Below, piece by piece: positions 1 through 5,944 of a stretch of 7,719 nt of DNA. The stretch's first letter is position 1, and every line of letters begins with the position of its first letter. A model generated the notes under the pieces. The model did not search any database and was not told the origin of the DNA. It saw only the letters and a program-made list of their open reading frames with translations. The position numbers were made by a program, and so were the translations under genes. This stretch comes from Candidatus Cloacimonadota bacterium. Lineage in GTDB: Bacteria; Cloacimonadota; Cloacimonadia; Cloacimonadales; TCS61. The stretch spans positions 1 through 7,719 of the forward strand of contig JAMOPB010000425.1 in assembly GCA_027064945.1 (NCBI GenBank), in the 5' to 3' direction.

Positions 1-209
1 TTGATCTTCTTGCGATCAAAATGTTCTTTCGGATCAAAATTTTTAATCTCACCACCAATCTGGCTGCTGTAAGATTCTATATTTTCAATTTTAGTAATCT
101 TAGAAATACCGGATTTACCAGCAACAAGATTATTCCATGTATCTTCTACATTATTTCCTATTGCATTAATAGTCCCTAATCCTGTGATTACAACTCGTCT
201 TTTACTCAT
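1..209 (-). CDS. fabF: 3-oxoacyl-ACP synthase II (KAS II), N-terminal part, cut by window start
   Basis: This is the beta-ketoacyl-ACP synthase II that condenses malonyl-ACP with a growing acyl-ACP in the cytoplasmic type II fatty acid synthase. Only the first 69 residues are visible, and the gene runs off the low-coordinate edge. The start reads MSKRRVVITGLGTINAIGN, the usual KAS II N-terminal strand and loop (RRVVVTGxGxxxxxGN), followed by a W..L..G.SGI..IT block (residues 25-39) and a GE(I/V)K.FDP block (53-60), both typical of FabF. The catalytic Cys-His-His lies outside the window. The ATG at 209 is preceded by GAGGA (215-219) with 5 bases of spacing, which supports this start. FabF follows acpP, as in many bacteria. 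FabB cannot be excluded from this fragment, but the gene order and the FDP block favour FabF. Confidence 0.93.
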   Translation of the reverse strand, partial: MSKRRVVITGLGTINAIGNNVEDTWNNLVAGKSGISKITKIENIESYSSQIGGEIKNFDPKEHFDRKKI

Positions 210-262
210 TGTTATCCTCTTTAATTTTTTTTTGAAAAAGTTATTAGTTAAACAAAGAAGAA

Positions 263-295
263 GGTGGAGCCAAAAAAAAGAATTTCAACTCCACC
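263..295 (-). other. Intercistronic hairpin between acpP and fabF
   Basis: On the transcribed strand GGTGGAG (295-289) can pair with CTCCACC (269-263). Two inner T.G wobble pairs may extend it, around a loop of about 15 to 19 bases. It lies just after the acpP stop and 53 bases before the fabF ATG. The sequence after it (TTCTTCTTTG) is only weakly U-rich, so a full terminator is unlikely. A partial terminator, or a 3'-end stabiliser that lets acpP mRNA outnumber fabF mRNA, fits better. That role is inference. Confidence 0.55.
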
Positions 296-314
296 AATTC
301 ATACGAATTCCTAA

Positions 315-548
315 TTAGTTAACGTTTGCTTCTAAATATTCGATGACTTTCCCTACTGTAGTAAGTTTTTCAGCATCGTCATCAGCGATATCAATATCAA
401 ATTCTTCTTCAAACTTCATGATAAGTTCAACTGTATCAAGAGAGTCTGCACCAAGATCTTCAATAAAAGAAGCTTCTTCTGTTACTTCACTAGCTTCAAC
501 ACCTAATTCTTCAACAATAATTTCGATTACTTTAGTTTTGATATCCAT
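315..548 (-). CDS. acpP: Acyl carrier protein
   Basis: This is the 77-residue acyl carrier protein that carries fatty acyl intermediates as thioesters on a 4'-phosphopantetheine arm. The attachment serine is S36 in the motif DLGADSLDTVELIM (residues 31-44), an essentially canonical ACP helix II start. The protein is very acidic (many Glu and Asp, ending EYLEANVN) and of standard ACP length. It should be made as apo-ACP and activated by a phosphopantetheinyl transferase that is not in this window. The start is supported by a perfect AGGAGG (554-559) 5 bases before the ATG, the strongest ribosome binding site in the window, as expected for an abundant protein. It follows fabG by 67 bases and precedes fabF by 105 bases. 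Its partners in the window are FabD, FabG, FabH, PlsX and FabF. Confidence 0.98.
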   Translation of the reverse strand: MDIKTKVIEIIVEELGVEASEVTEEASFIEDLGADSLDTVELIMKFEEEFDIDIADDDAEKLTTVGKVIEYLEANVN

Positions 549-553
549 TGTAT

Positions 554-559
554 CCTCCT
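554..559 (-). promoter_or_regulatory. Strong Shine-Dalgarno site of acpP
   Basis: AGGAGG lies 5 bases before the acpP ATG, preceded by a purine-rich A/G leader after the fabG stop. It is the closest match to the anti-Shine-Dalgarno consensus among the genes here. This agrees with the high translation expected for ACP. Confidence 0.8.
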
Positions 560-615
560 GGATTTTTTCTTTTTTTCCTTATTCTAACAACCCAAACTTT
601 TTTTGGATTACTTTT

Positions 616-1359
616 TTACATTATTAACCCGCCGTCAACCTGAATAGTTTGACCGGTGATATAACTAGATTCGTCAGATGCTAAGAAAACACAACAATCA
701 GCAATATTTTCTATTGATCCCATCTTGTTTAAAGGAATTGCCTTAGCATATCCTTCAACAACATCTTCCGGTAATTTTTTAGTCATTTCAGTTTCAATAA
801 AACCTGGTGCTACTGCATTTACTCGAATATTTCTGGAAGCAAATTCTTTAGCTGCAGATTTTGTGAATGCAATTATTCCACCTTTTGAGGCTGCATAATT
901 AGCTTGTCCGGCATTTCCCATTAAACCGATAACACTTGCAATATTGATTATTGCGCCAACACGTTTTTTCATCATATAACGACAAACTTTTTGTGTGCAA
1001 ATGAAAGTTCCTTTTAGATTTACATTCATCACCATGTCCCAATCAGACTCTTTCATTTTCATTAACAAACCGTCTCGAGTAATTCCTGCGTTATTCACTA
1101 AAATGTCAATCTTCTTATGAGTATTGAAAATTTCTTTGAAAATTTCAGCAATTTGTTCTGAGTTTGAAACATCGGCTGCAAAACCTTCTGCAGAAAAACC
1201 GTTTTCTTTTAATTTTGCTACAGCAGTTTCCACGCCTTCGGCAAATAGGTCAATGATTATAACATGTGCACCTTCTTTGGCATATTTTTCTGCAATACCA
1301 AATCCAATGCCACGTGCTGACCCTGTAATAATAGCTATCTTATCTTCTAGTCTTTTCAT
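616..1359 (-). CDS. fabG: 3-oxoacyl-ACP reductase (beta-ketoacyl-ACP reductase)
   Basis: FabG is the NADPH-dependent short-chain dehydrogenase that reduces 3-oxoacyl-ACP to (R)-3-hydroxyacyl-ACP, the first reduction of each fatty acid elongation cycle. The 247 residues match the usual FabG length. Visible motifs are the cofactor loop TGSARGIG (12-19), the NNAG structural motif (89-92), and the catalytic tetrad N114, S142, Y155 and K159 (YAASK). The PGFIETEM segment (185-192) and the C-terminal ITGQTIQVDGG (234-244) are also typical of FabG. The ATG lies 2 bases after the fabD stop (TAATTATG), with only a weak GAGCAGG upstream inside fabD, so translation is probably coupled to fabD. Many short-chain dehydrogenases look alike, but the position between fabD and acpP makes FabG the secure call. 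Confidence 0.97.
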   Translation of the reverse strand: MKRLEDKIAIITGSARGIGFGIAEKYAKEGAHVIIIDLFAEGVETAVAKLKENGFSAEGFAADVSNSEQIAEIFKEIFNTHKKIDILVNNAGITRDGLLMKMKESDWDMVMNVNLKGTFICTQKVCRYMMKKRVGAIINIASVIGLMGNAGQANYAASKGGIIAFTKSAAKEFASRNIRVNAVAPGFIETEMTKKLPEDVVEGYAKAIPLNKMGSIENIADCCVFLASDESSYITGQTIQVDGGLIM

Positions 1360-1361
1360 AA

Positions 1362-2312
1362 TTATACCTGCTCATTTACATAATTAATTACTTTCTGTAC
1401 GTCAGTAATTTTATCAATATTTAAAATTTTTGCTTTTTTATCAATCTTACGCATCATACCTGATAAAACTTTTTGTGGACCAAACTCTATAAAAAGATTC
1501 ACTCCTTGATTTATCATATATTCAACGCAATCTACCCAAAGAACGGAAGATGTAACTTGTTCTGCCAAGTTTTGTTTTATCTTTTCCGGATCGGTAGCTG
1601 GTTTAGCATCAACATTTGAAACAACGGGAATAGTTGTCGAGTTAAAATGAATATTATTCATTTCCTTGGTAAGCCATTCGCTTGCTTTAGAGATCATAGG
1701 GGAATGGAAAGGACCACCGACAACTAATGGAACAATGCGTTTTGCGCCTGCTTCTGAAAGTAATTCACAAGCTTTCTCAACTCCGGCTTTTGAACCGGAA
1801 ATTACAGTTTGTACCGGAGTATTGAAATTCGCAGGAACTACAATTCCGGCTTCAGAAGCTAATTCACATTTTTCCTTAATTACTTCCTTGCTAGCACCAA
1901 TAATAGCTGCCATGGCAAATTCTGACCCATCATTTGCTTTGATCATATACTCGCCACGCTTATGAACTAAATATAGAGCATCTGGAAAATCTAACACACC
2001 ATTGGCTACAAGGGCAGAGAATTCTCCTAAAGAATGTCCGGCAACAAAATCGGGTTTAATATCAATTTTGTTTTGTAATGTTTTCATTGCTGCAATGCTA
2101 TGGAATAATATTGCCGGTTGAGTAAAGCGGGTTTCTTTTAATTTTTCTTCAGGACCGTTTTTCATGATTTCAAAGAGGTTTGTGTTATTTTTTGAATCAA
2201 AATCGGTAAGAATTTTTTTTAATTCCGGATCTTGTTCTATAAAATCAAGTCCCATCGAAACATATTGAGCTCCCTGTCCCGGGAACAAAAATGCAATTTT
2301 AAGGTTATTCAT
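1362..2312 (-). CDS. fabD: Malonyl-CoA:ACP transacylase
   Basis: FabD transfers malonate from CoA to ACP, supplying the extender unit for FabH and FabF. The 316-residue protein shows the N-terminal LFPGQGAQ loop (9-16), the nucleophile elbow GHSLGE with catalytic S94, the substrate-carboxylate arginine R119 (HKRGEYM), and the catalytic histidine H203 in GGPFHSPM. The residues N163-Q168 (NTPVQ) and the following VISG correspond to the family's N.PGQ.VISG block, with Val instead of Gly. Length is normal for bacterial FabD (about 310). AAGGAG lies 8 bases before the ATG, and the fabH stop is 12 bases upstream, so it belongs to the same transcript. The stop is 2 bases before fabG. Confidence 0.97.
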   Translation of the reverse strand: MNNLKIAFLFPGQGAQYVSMGLDFIEQDPELKKILTDFDSKNNTNLFEIMKNGPEEKLKETRFTQPAILFHSIAAMKTLQNKIDIKPDFVAGHSLGEFSALVANGVLDFPDALYLVHKRGEYMIKANDGSEFAMAAIIGASKEVIKEKCELASEAGIVVPANFNTPVQTVISGSKAGVEKACELLSEAGAKRIVPLVVGGPFHSPMISKASEWLTKEMNNIHFNSTTIPVVSNVDAKPATDPEKIKQNLAEQVTSSVLWVDCVEYMINQGVNLFIEFGPQKVLSGMMRKIDKKAKILNIDKITDVQKVINYVNEQV

Positions 2313-2324
2313 AAATAATGCTCC

Positions 2325-3320
2325 TTAATATCGAATCAGCAGACTTCCTGAAGTTAATCCGGCACCGAAAGATGACATTAACACAATATCACCTTTGCGA
2401 ATTTTACCACTTCTAATTGCTTCATCTAAAGCAATAGGAATTGTCGCTGCTGAAGTGTTAGCATATTTTTCTATATTAATGATTACTTTGTCTTTATCTA
2501 TTTTCATTTTTTTTCCTAAAGCATCAATAATTCTTAGATTTGCTTGATGAGTAAGAAGCCAATCAATAGATTTAACATCAAGATTATTGCGTTTCAATAA
2601 CAAATCACAAGAAGAATACATAGATTTTACAGCTAATTTGAAAACCTTATTTCCTTCCATATGAATTGTGTGTAATTTATCTTTTACGGTTTGCTCTGTT
2701 GCAGGCATTTTAGATCCACCTGCAGGTTGAATTAATAAATCGCTATAATGTCCATCAGCTGAAATATCGCTATCAATTACACGGCTAATATCTTTTGGTT
2801 CAGCACGAGACATAATAGTAGCACCTGCGCCATCACCGAACAAAACGCAAGTATTCCTGTCTTCATAATTTACGATTCTGGTAAGTACTTCTACTCCAAT
2901 GACTAAAACATTTTTCGATGTACCGTTTTCTACAAATTGTAGTGCAATATTGGAAGCATAAATCCAACCGGGGCAACCGGCAGAGACATCAAATGCGGGA
3001 ACATTTTTTATCCCCAATTTTTTTGACACAAGGCATGCTGTTGATGGGAAGGCATGATCACCTGAAATTGTCCCAACAATAACTAAATCAATATCTTTAG
3101 CGCGTAAGTTAGCACTTTCCAAAGCTTTTAATGAAGCTTCGTATGCTAAATCGGATGCTGCTTGATCCGGAGCAGCAATACGTCGTTCAAACATACCCGT
3201 TCTAGTTCGAATCCATTCGTCATTTGTATCTACAATTTTTTCTAAGTCAAAGTTGTTTAAAACTTTTTCAGGAACATAATGACCTGTTCCTGAGATTTTG
3301 GCATAATAACGATTTACCAT
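2325..3320 (-). CDS. fabH: 3-oxoacyl-ACP synthase III (KAS III)
   Basis: FabH starts fatty acid synthesis by condensing an acyl-CoA primer (acetyl-CoA, or branched primers in some species) with malonyl-ACP. The 331-residue protein carries the complete KAS III triad: C116 in SAGCPGW, H258 in THQANLRI and N288 in YANTSAA. The N-terminal G.GHYVPEKVLNN, the DEWIRTRTGMFERR block (34-47), the FGDGAGA loop (161-167) and the C-terminal SSFGAGLTSGSLLIRY end are all typical. The residues around the nucleophile read GCPGW where most FabH proteins have ACSGF, so acyl primer specificity cannot be read off. The start follows the plsX stop by 3 bases, with GAGGA about 10 bases before the ATG. Gene order plsX-fabH-fabD is the common bacterial arrangement. 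Confidence 0.97.
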   Translation of the reverse strand: MVNRYYAKISGTGHYVPEKVLNNFDLEKIVDTNDEWIRTRTGMFERRIAAPDQAASDLAYEASLKALESANLRAKDIDLVIVGTISGDHAFPSTACLVSKKLGIKNVPAFDVSAGCPGWIYASNIALQFVENGTSKNVLVIGVEVLTRIVNYEDRNTCVLFGDGAGATIMSRAEPKDISRVIDSDISADGHYSDLLIQPAGGSKMPATEQTVKDKLHTIHMEGNKVFKLAVKSMYSSCDLLLKRNNLDVKSIDWLLTHQANLRIIDALGKKMKIDKDKVIINIEKYANTSAATIPIALDEAIRSGKIRKGDIVLMSSFGAGLTSGSLLIRY

Positions 3321-3323
3321 AAA

Positions 3324-4319
3324 TTAAAGTTCCTCAAAATATTCTTTTGCATGTTGGATAAAGCCGGATTCTGCTATTTTTACAGAAACTCTAACAGCAT
3401 TTTTAATAGCTTTGGCATTTGAACTTCCGTGTGAAATAATAGTGATTCCATCAAGCCCAACCAACAATGCGCCGCCATATTCGGAGTGATCTAATTTCTT
3501 CTTAAGAAAAGTAAATGCAGGAAGAGAAAGAAGAGCTCCTAATTTGACTAACCAATTTCTTTTCAATTGCTCTTTGAGCATAGTGAAAATGCTAATTGCT
3601 GCACCTTCAATGGTTTTCAGCATTACATTTCCTACAAAGCCATCGCAAACAACAACATCAACGTCGCCTTTTAGTATAGCTTTGCCTTCTATATTTCCAA
3701 CAAAATTTATATCTTCGTATTTTGATAGTTTTTTATAAGCAGTTTTAGATAGGTCGTTACCTTTGGAGCTTTCTTCACCAATATTTAAAAGTGCAACTTT
3801 AGGATTATCAACCCCAAAGAAAAATTTAGAATAAAGGCTTCCTAATTTGGCAAATTGCAATAGATGTTCATCGTTGCAATCTACATTTGCTCCAACGTCT
3901 AAGATTATCTCTGGTTCTTTTTGGGTAGGGAGAGTGATAGCTATAGCGGGTCTTAGTACGTTTTTGATTCGACCGTAAGTGAAAAGGGAGGCAGCCATAA
4001 CTGCACCAGTGTTTCCTGCTGAAACAACACCATCAACAATACCTTCTTTATGCAATTTCACAGCTACGACTAAAGAAGAATCTTTTTTCTTCTTTACGAT
4101 TGATGCAGGTTTGTCGTCCATTGTGATTCGTTCGGAAGCAGGTACAATTTCAATTTTTTCTTTGTCATAATAATATTTAGCAAGTTCTTCCTTCAATTCG
4201 TTCGGCTCACCTACTAAATAGATTTTATCACAAAGTTGCTCATTAATAGCAATAATTGCACCTTCCACTTCAGGGAAAGGTGCATTATCACTACCGTATG
4301 CATCTATAGCAATACGCAT
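3324..4319 (-). CDS. plsX: Phosphate acyltransferase PlsX
   Basis: PlsX is a peripheral membrane enzyme that converts acyl-ACP and phosphate to acyl-phosphate, the acyl donor for PlsY in phospholipid synthesis. The 331 residues match the family length. Visible blocks are the N-terminal IAIDAYGSDNAP (usually DAMGGD.AP), MDDKPA (68-72 region), SAGNTGA (100-106), DVGAN (141-145), NIGEE (179-183), GNIEG (208-212), CDGFVGN (225-231), YGGALLVG (281-288) and HGSS (297-300). A hydrophobic segment near residues 258-272 fits the helical hairpin that PlsX uses for membrane contact; that reading is an inference. The ATG lies 4 bases after the rpmF stop codons (TAG with TAA overlapping the gap) and has no clear Shine-Dalgarno site, so coupling to rpmF is likely. 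The rpmF-plsX pair is conserved across bacteria. Confidence 0.97.
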   Translation of the reverse strand: MRIAIDAYGSDNAPFPEVEGAIIAINEQLCDKIYLVGEPNELKEELAKYYYDKEKIEIVPASERITMDDKPASIVKKKKDSSLVVAVKLHKEGIVDGVVSAGNTGAVMAASLFTYGRIKNVLRPAIAITLPTQKEPEIILDVGANVDCNDEHLLQFAKLGSLYSKFFFGVDNPKVALLNIGEESSKGNDLSKTAYKKLSKYEDINFVGNIEGKAILKGDVDVVVCDGFVGNVMLKTIEGAAISIFTMLKEQLKRNWLVKLGALLSLPAFTFLKKKLDHSEYGGALLVGLDGITIISHGSSNAKAIKNAVRVSVKIAESGFIQHAKEYFEEL

Positions 4320-4323
4320 TTTA

Positions 4324-4503
4324 CTAGTCTTCGATCTCTATAACTTGTTTGCCGTTATAGTGTCCGCATTTAGCACAAATATTATGAGGTCTTACTGCTT
4401 CGCCACAATTTGAGCATTTTGCAATGGCTGGCATCACTGCTTTATAATGTGTTCTTCTTTTATCTCTTCTAGATTTAGAAGTTTTTCTCTTTGGTACTGC
4501 CAT
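4324..4503 (-). CDS. rpmF: 50S ribosomal protein L32
   Basis: This 59-residue protein is ribosomal protein L32 of the large subunit. It begins MAVPKRKTSKSRRDKRRTH, the basic L32 N-terminus. It then carries a four-cysteine zinc ribbon with C30, C33, C43 and C46 (C..C, nine residues, C..CG), the zinc-binding version of L32. The C-terminal GHYNGKQVIE is also characteristic of the family. AAAGGAG (4511-4517) lies 7 bases before the ATG. The gene ends in TAG, followed at once by an overlapping-register TAA in the gap to plsX. It is the first gene of the fatty acid cluster, as in many bacteria. The 124-base gap upstream and a candidate promoter there suggest that it starts the transcript. Confidence 0.97.
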   Translation of the reverse strand: MAVPKRKTSKSRRDKRRTHYKAVMPAIAKCSNCGEAVRPHNICAKCGHYNGKQVIEIED

Positions 4504-4551
4504 TTTATATCTCCTTTATCTCATTTGTTTTATGATTAATTTTTTTATACA

Positions 4552-4583
4552 CAAAAATACAAAAATATCTTTGAGAAAGACAA
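4552..4583 (-). promoter_or_regulatory. Candidate Bacteroidota-type promoter for rpmF-plsX-fab
   Basis: Reading the minus strand, TTG (4583-4581) is followed after 21 bases by TATTTTTG (4559-4552), matching the Bacteroidota primary-sigma pattern TTG-N19-21-TAnnTTTG. A second identical TATTTTTG (4567-4560) lies immediately upstream, in tandem. A start about 7 bases downstream of the -7 element would give a leader of roughly 40 bases before rpmF. The call depends on the host being Bacteroidota-like, which is not proven. T-rich sequence makes chance matches fairly likely. Confidence 0.45.
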
Positions 4584-4586
4584 CTT

Positions 4587-4624
4587 ATTTTGCACCTTGG
4601 TTGTGTCAAGATTTTATAACCTTG
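4587..4624 (-). repeat. Imperfect tandem direct repeat upstream of rpmF
   Basis: On the minus strand CAAGGTTATAAAAT (4624-4611) is repeated as CAAGGTGCAAAAT (4599-4587), 25 bases apart. Each copy is followed by a TTG (TTGAC and TTGTC). The second TTG is the upstream element of the candidate promoter. Spacing of about two and a half helical turns, just upstream of a promoter, could be a paired regulator site, or the remnant of a small duplication. No regulator is identifiable. Confidence 0.4.
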
Positions 4625-4627
4625 AAT

Positions 4628-5944
4628 TTAATTCCAATTATCTACAATCTTTATAATTAGCTGCTTTTCAGTGATTTCTTTTTCCGAGATATGAATTGAA
4701 TCCAGAAATTTATTTACTACTTCTTTACCTGCTTCTTCATCGTTGCAGAAAATCTGTCCTATTTCATCGCCAGCATTGATTTTTGAGCCTATTTTCACAG
4801 GTAAGAATGCACCTGATGAGTAATCCAATTTGGAATCTAAAGTTTTGCGTCCTGCACCAACACCGATTAAAGCGAATCCAATGCTTTGGCTATCAATTTG
4901 CTTTATCCAACCGCTTTTTGTTGCGATAATAGGAATAGTGTATTTTGCTTGAGGAAGAAGATTTACATCATCGCATACTCTTGGATCGCCACCTTGATTT
5001 ATTATGAATTTTCTGAAATATTCCAAGGCGGAACCATCATCGATAACTTGCTCTACCATTTTGCCGGCAGTAACTTTATCAGAGCAGATATCGCTAAGTA
5101 GAAGCATCTCTATAGCTAATGTTTTTGTAAGAAGGTGAATATCTTTAACACGTTTGCCTTGTAAATATTCAATAGACTCTTTAACTTCTAAAGCATTTCC
5201 TATATAATTTCCTAAAGGAGAATTCATATCTGAAAAAACTACTGTAACATTCTGACCAAGATTTTGACCTGTAGTTGCCAATAATTTTCCTAATCTTTCG
5301 GCTTTTTCCATTGTTTTGATAAAAGCTCCGCTTCCTACTTTTAGATCAATTACCAAGTTTTGCGCACCTTCTGCAATTTTTTTACTCATTATACTGGCAG
5401 TGATAAGTGGTAAACTTTCCACTGTTCCGGTAACATCTCGCAAGGCATAGATATTTTTATCAGCAGGAACAAGTGCTTGCGATTGGCTGATGATTGAAAA
5501 ATTAGCTTTCTCAATAAATTTACGGAATTCAGCTTCGGAGAAATTTGTTCTAAGACCGGGAATAGATTCTAATTTATCTAATGTTCCACCTGTGTGACCA
5601 AGACCTCTACCGGAAATCATTGGAATTTTTGCACCACAAGCGGCTACAATTGGAGCAAGGGGGATTGTTATTTTGTCACCTACTCCGCCTGTGGAATGTT
5701 TATCAACAGTTTTTAGGCTTTTATCAAACTTAATACTTGCACCGGATTCGATATAAATCTCGGTAAGTGTCTGAATCTCTTTTGGATTCATTTCAGCAAA
5801 GAAAATTGCCATTAGTAGTGAAGACATTTGATATTCAGGAATATTGCCTTTAAGATAATTACCTATAAAAAATCTAATTTCTTCTCGTGTTAATTCTTTA
5901 CCTTCTCTTTTTTTTATAATCAGTTCAACTGGGTTAAATTGCAT
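4628..5944 (-). CDS. Pyrimidine-nucleoside (thymidine) phosphorylase
   Basis: This 438-residue enzyme belongs to the thymidine/pyrimidine-nucleoside phosphorylase family. It cleaves thymidine, deoxyuridine or uridine with phosphate to free base and (deoxy)ribose-1-phosphate in nucleoside salvage. The phosphate loop KHSTGGVGD (82-90) and the SGRGLGHTGGTLDKLE block (111-126) are near-perfect. The base-binding residues R169, S184 and K188 sit in YALRDVTGTVES...ITASIMSKK. The VVFSDMNSPLGNYIGN segment and a C-terminal alpha/beta domain (about 335-438) complete the family layout. An in-frame ATG at 5962 would add six residues, but AAAGGAG (5952-5958) lies 7 bases before the ATG at 5944, so the shorter start is preferred. 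This start overlaps the end of aroDE by 11 bases, implying one transcript with it. DeoA and Pdp types cannot be separated from sequence alone, so no symbol is given. Confidence 0.93.
   Translation of the reverse strand: MQFNPVELIIKKREGKELTREEIRFFIGNYLKGNIPEYQMSSLLMAIFFAEMNPKEIQTLTEIYIESGASIKFDKSLKTVDKHSTGGVGDKITIPLAPIVAACGAKIPMISGRGLGHTGGTLDKLESIPGLRTNFSEAEFRKFIEKANFSIISQSQALVPADKNIYALRDVTGTVESLPLITASIMSKKIAEGAQNLVIDLKVGSGAFIKTMEKAERLGKLLATTGQNLGQNVTVVFSDMNSPLGNYIGNALEVKESIEYLQGKRVKDIHLLTKTLAIEMLLLSDICSDKVTAGKMVEQVIDDGSALEYFRKFIINQGGDPRVCDDVNLLPQAKYTIPIIATKSGWIKQIDSQSIGFALIGVGAGRKTLDSKLDYSSGAFLPVKIGSKINAGDEIGQIFCNDEEAGKEVVNKFLDSIHISEKEITEKQLIIKIVDNWN

Noticed and set aside
243..323. Direct repeat of ATTAGTTAA on both sides of the acpP-fabF hairpin
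   Set aside because: Nine AT-rich bases recurring within 80 bases is expected by chance at this composition. One copy overlaps the acpP stop codon.
586..606. CCAAA/TTTGG inverted repeat between fabG and acpP
   Set aside because: It is a 5-bp AT-rich stem in a poly-A/T stretch. Such stems arise often by chance, and a terminator here would separate acpP from its operon without other evidence.
343..4170. Plus-strand open frames of about 60 to 100 codons across the fab genes (for example 343-627, 1124-1387, 1666-1965, 3544-3738)
   Set aside because: All lie antisense to well-supported genes, give low-complexity Ser/Thr/Ile/Phe-rich translations and lack recognisable domains. They are shadows of the real genes.
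4580..4604. Possible terminator hairpin after the phosphorylase gene (ACAAC/GTTGT)
   Set aside because: The stem is only 5 bp and AT-containing, with a long loop and no convincing U-run directly after it. It is too weak to call.
4581..4609. Sigma70-type promoter using the perfect TTGACA at 4609-4604
   Set aside because: At 16 to 18 bases of spacing the -10 candidates are TAAGTT or worse (about 3 of 6 matches), so the -35 hexamer alone does not support a promoter.
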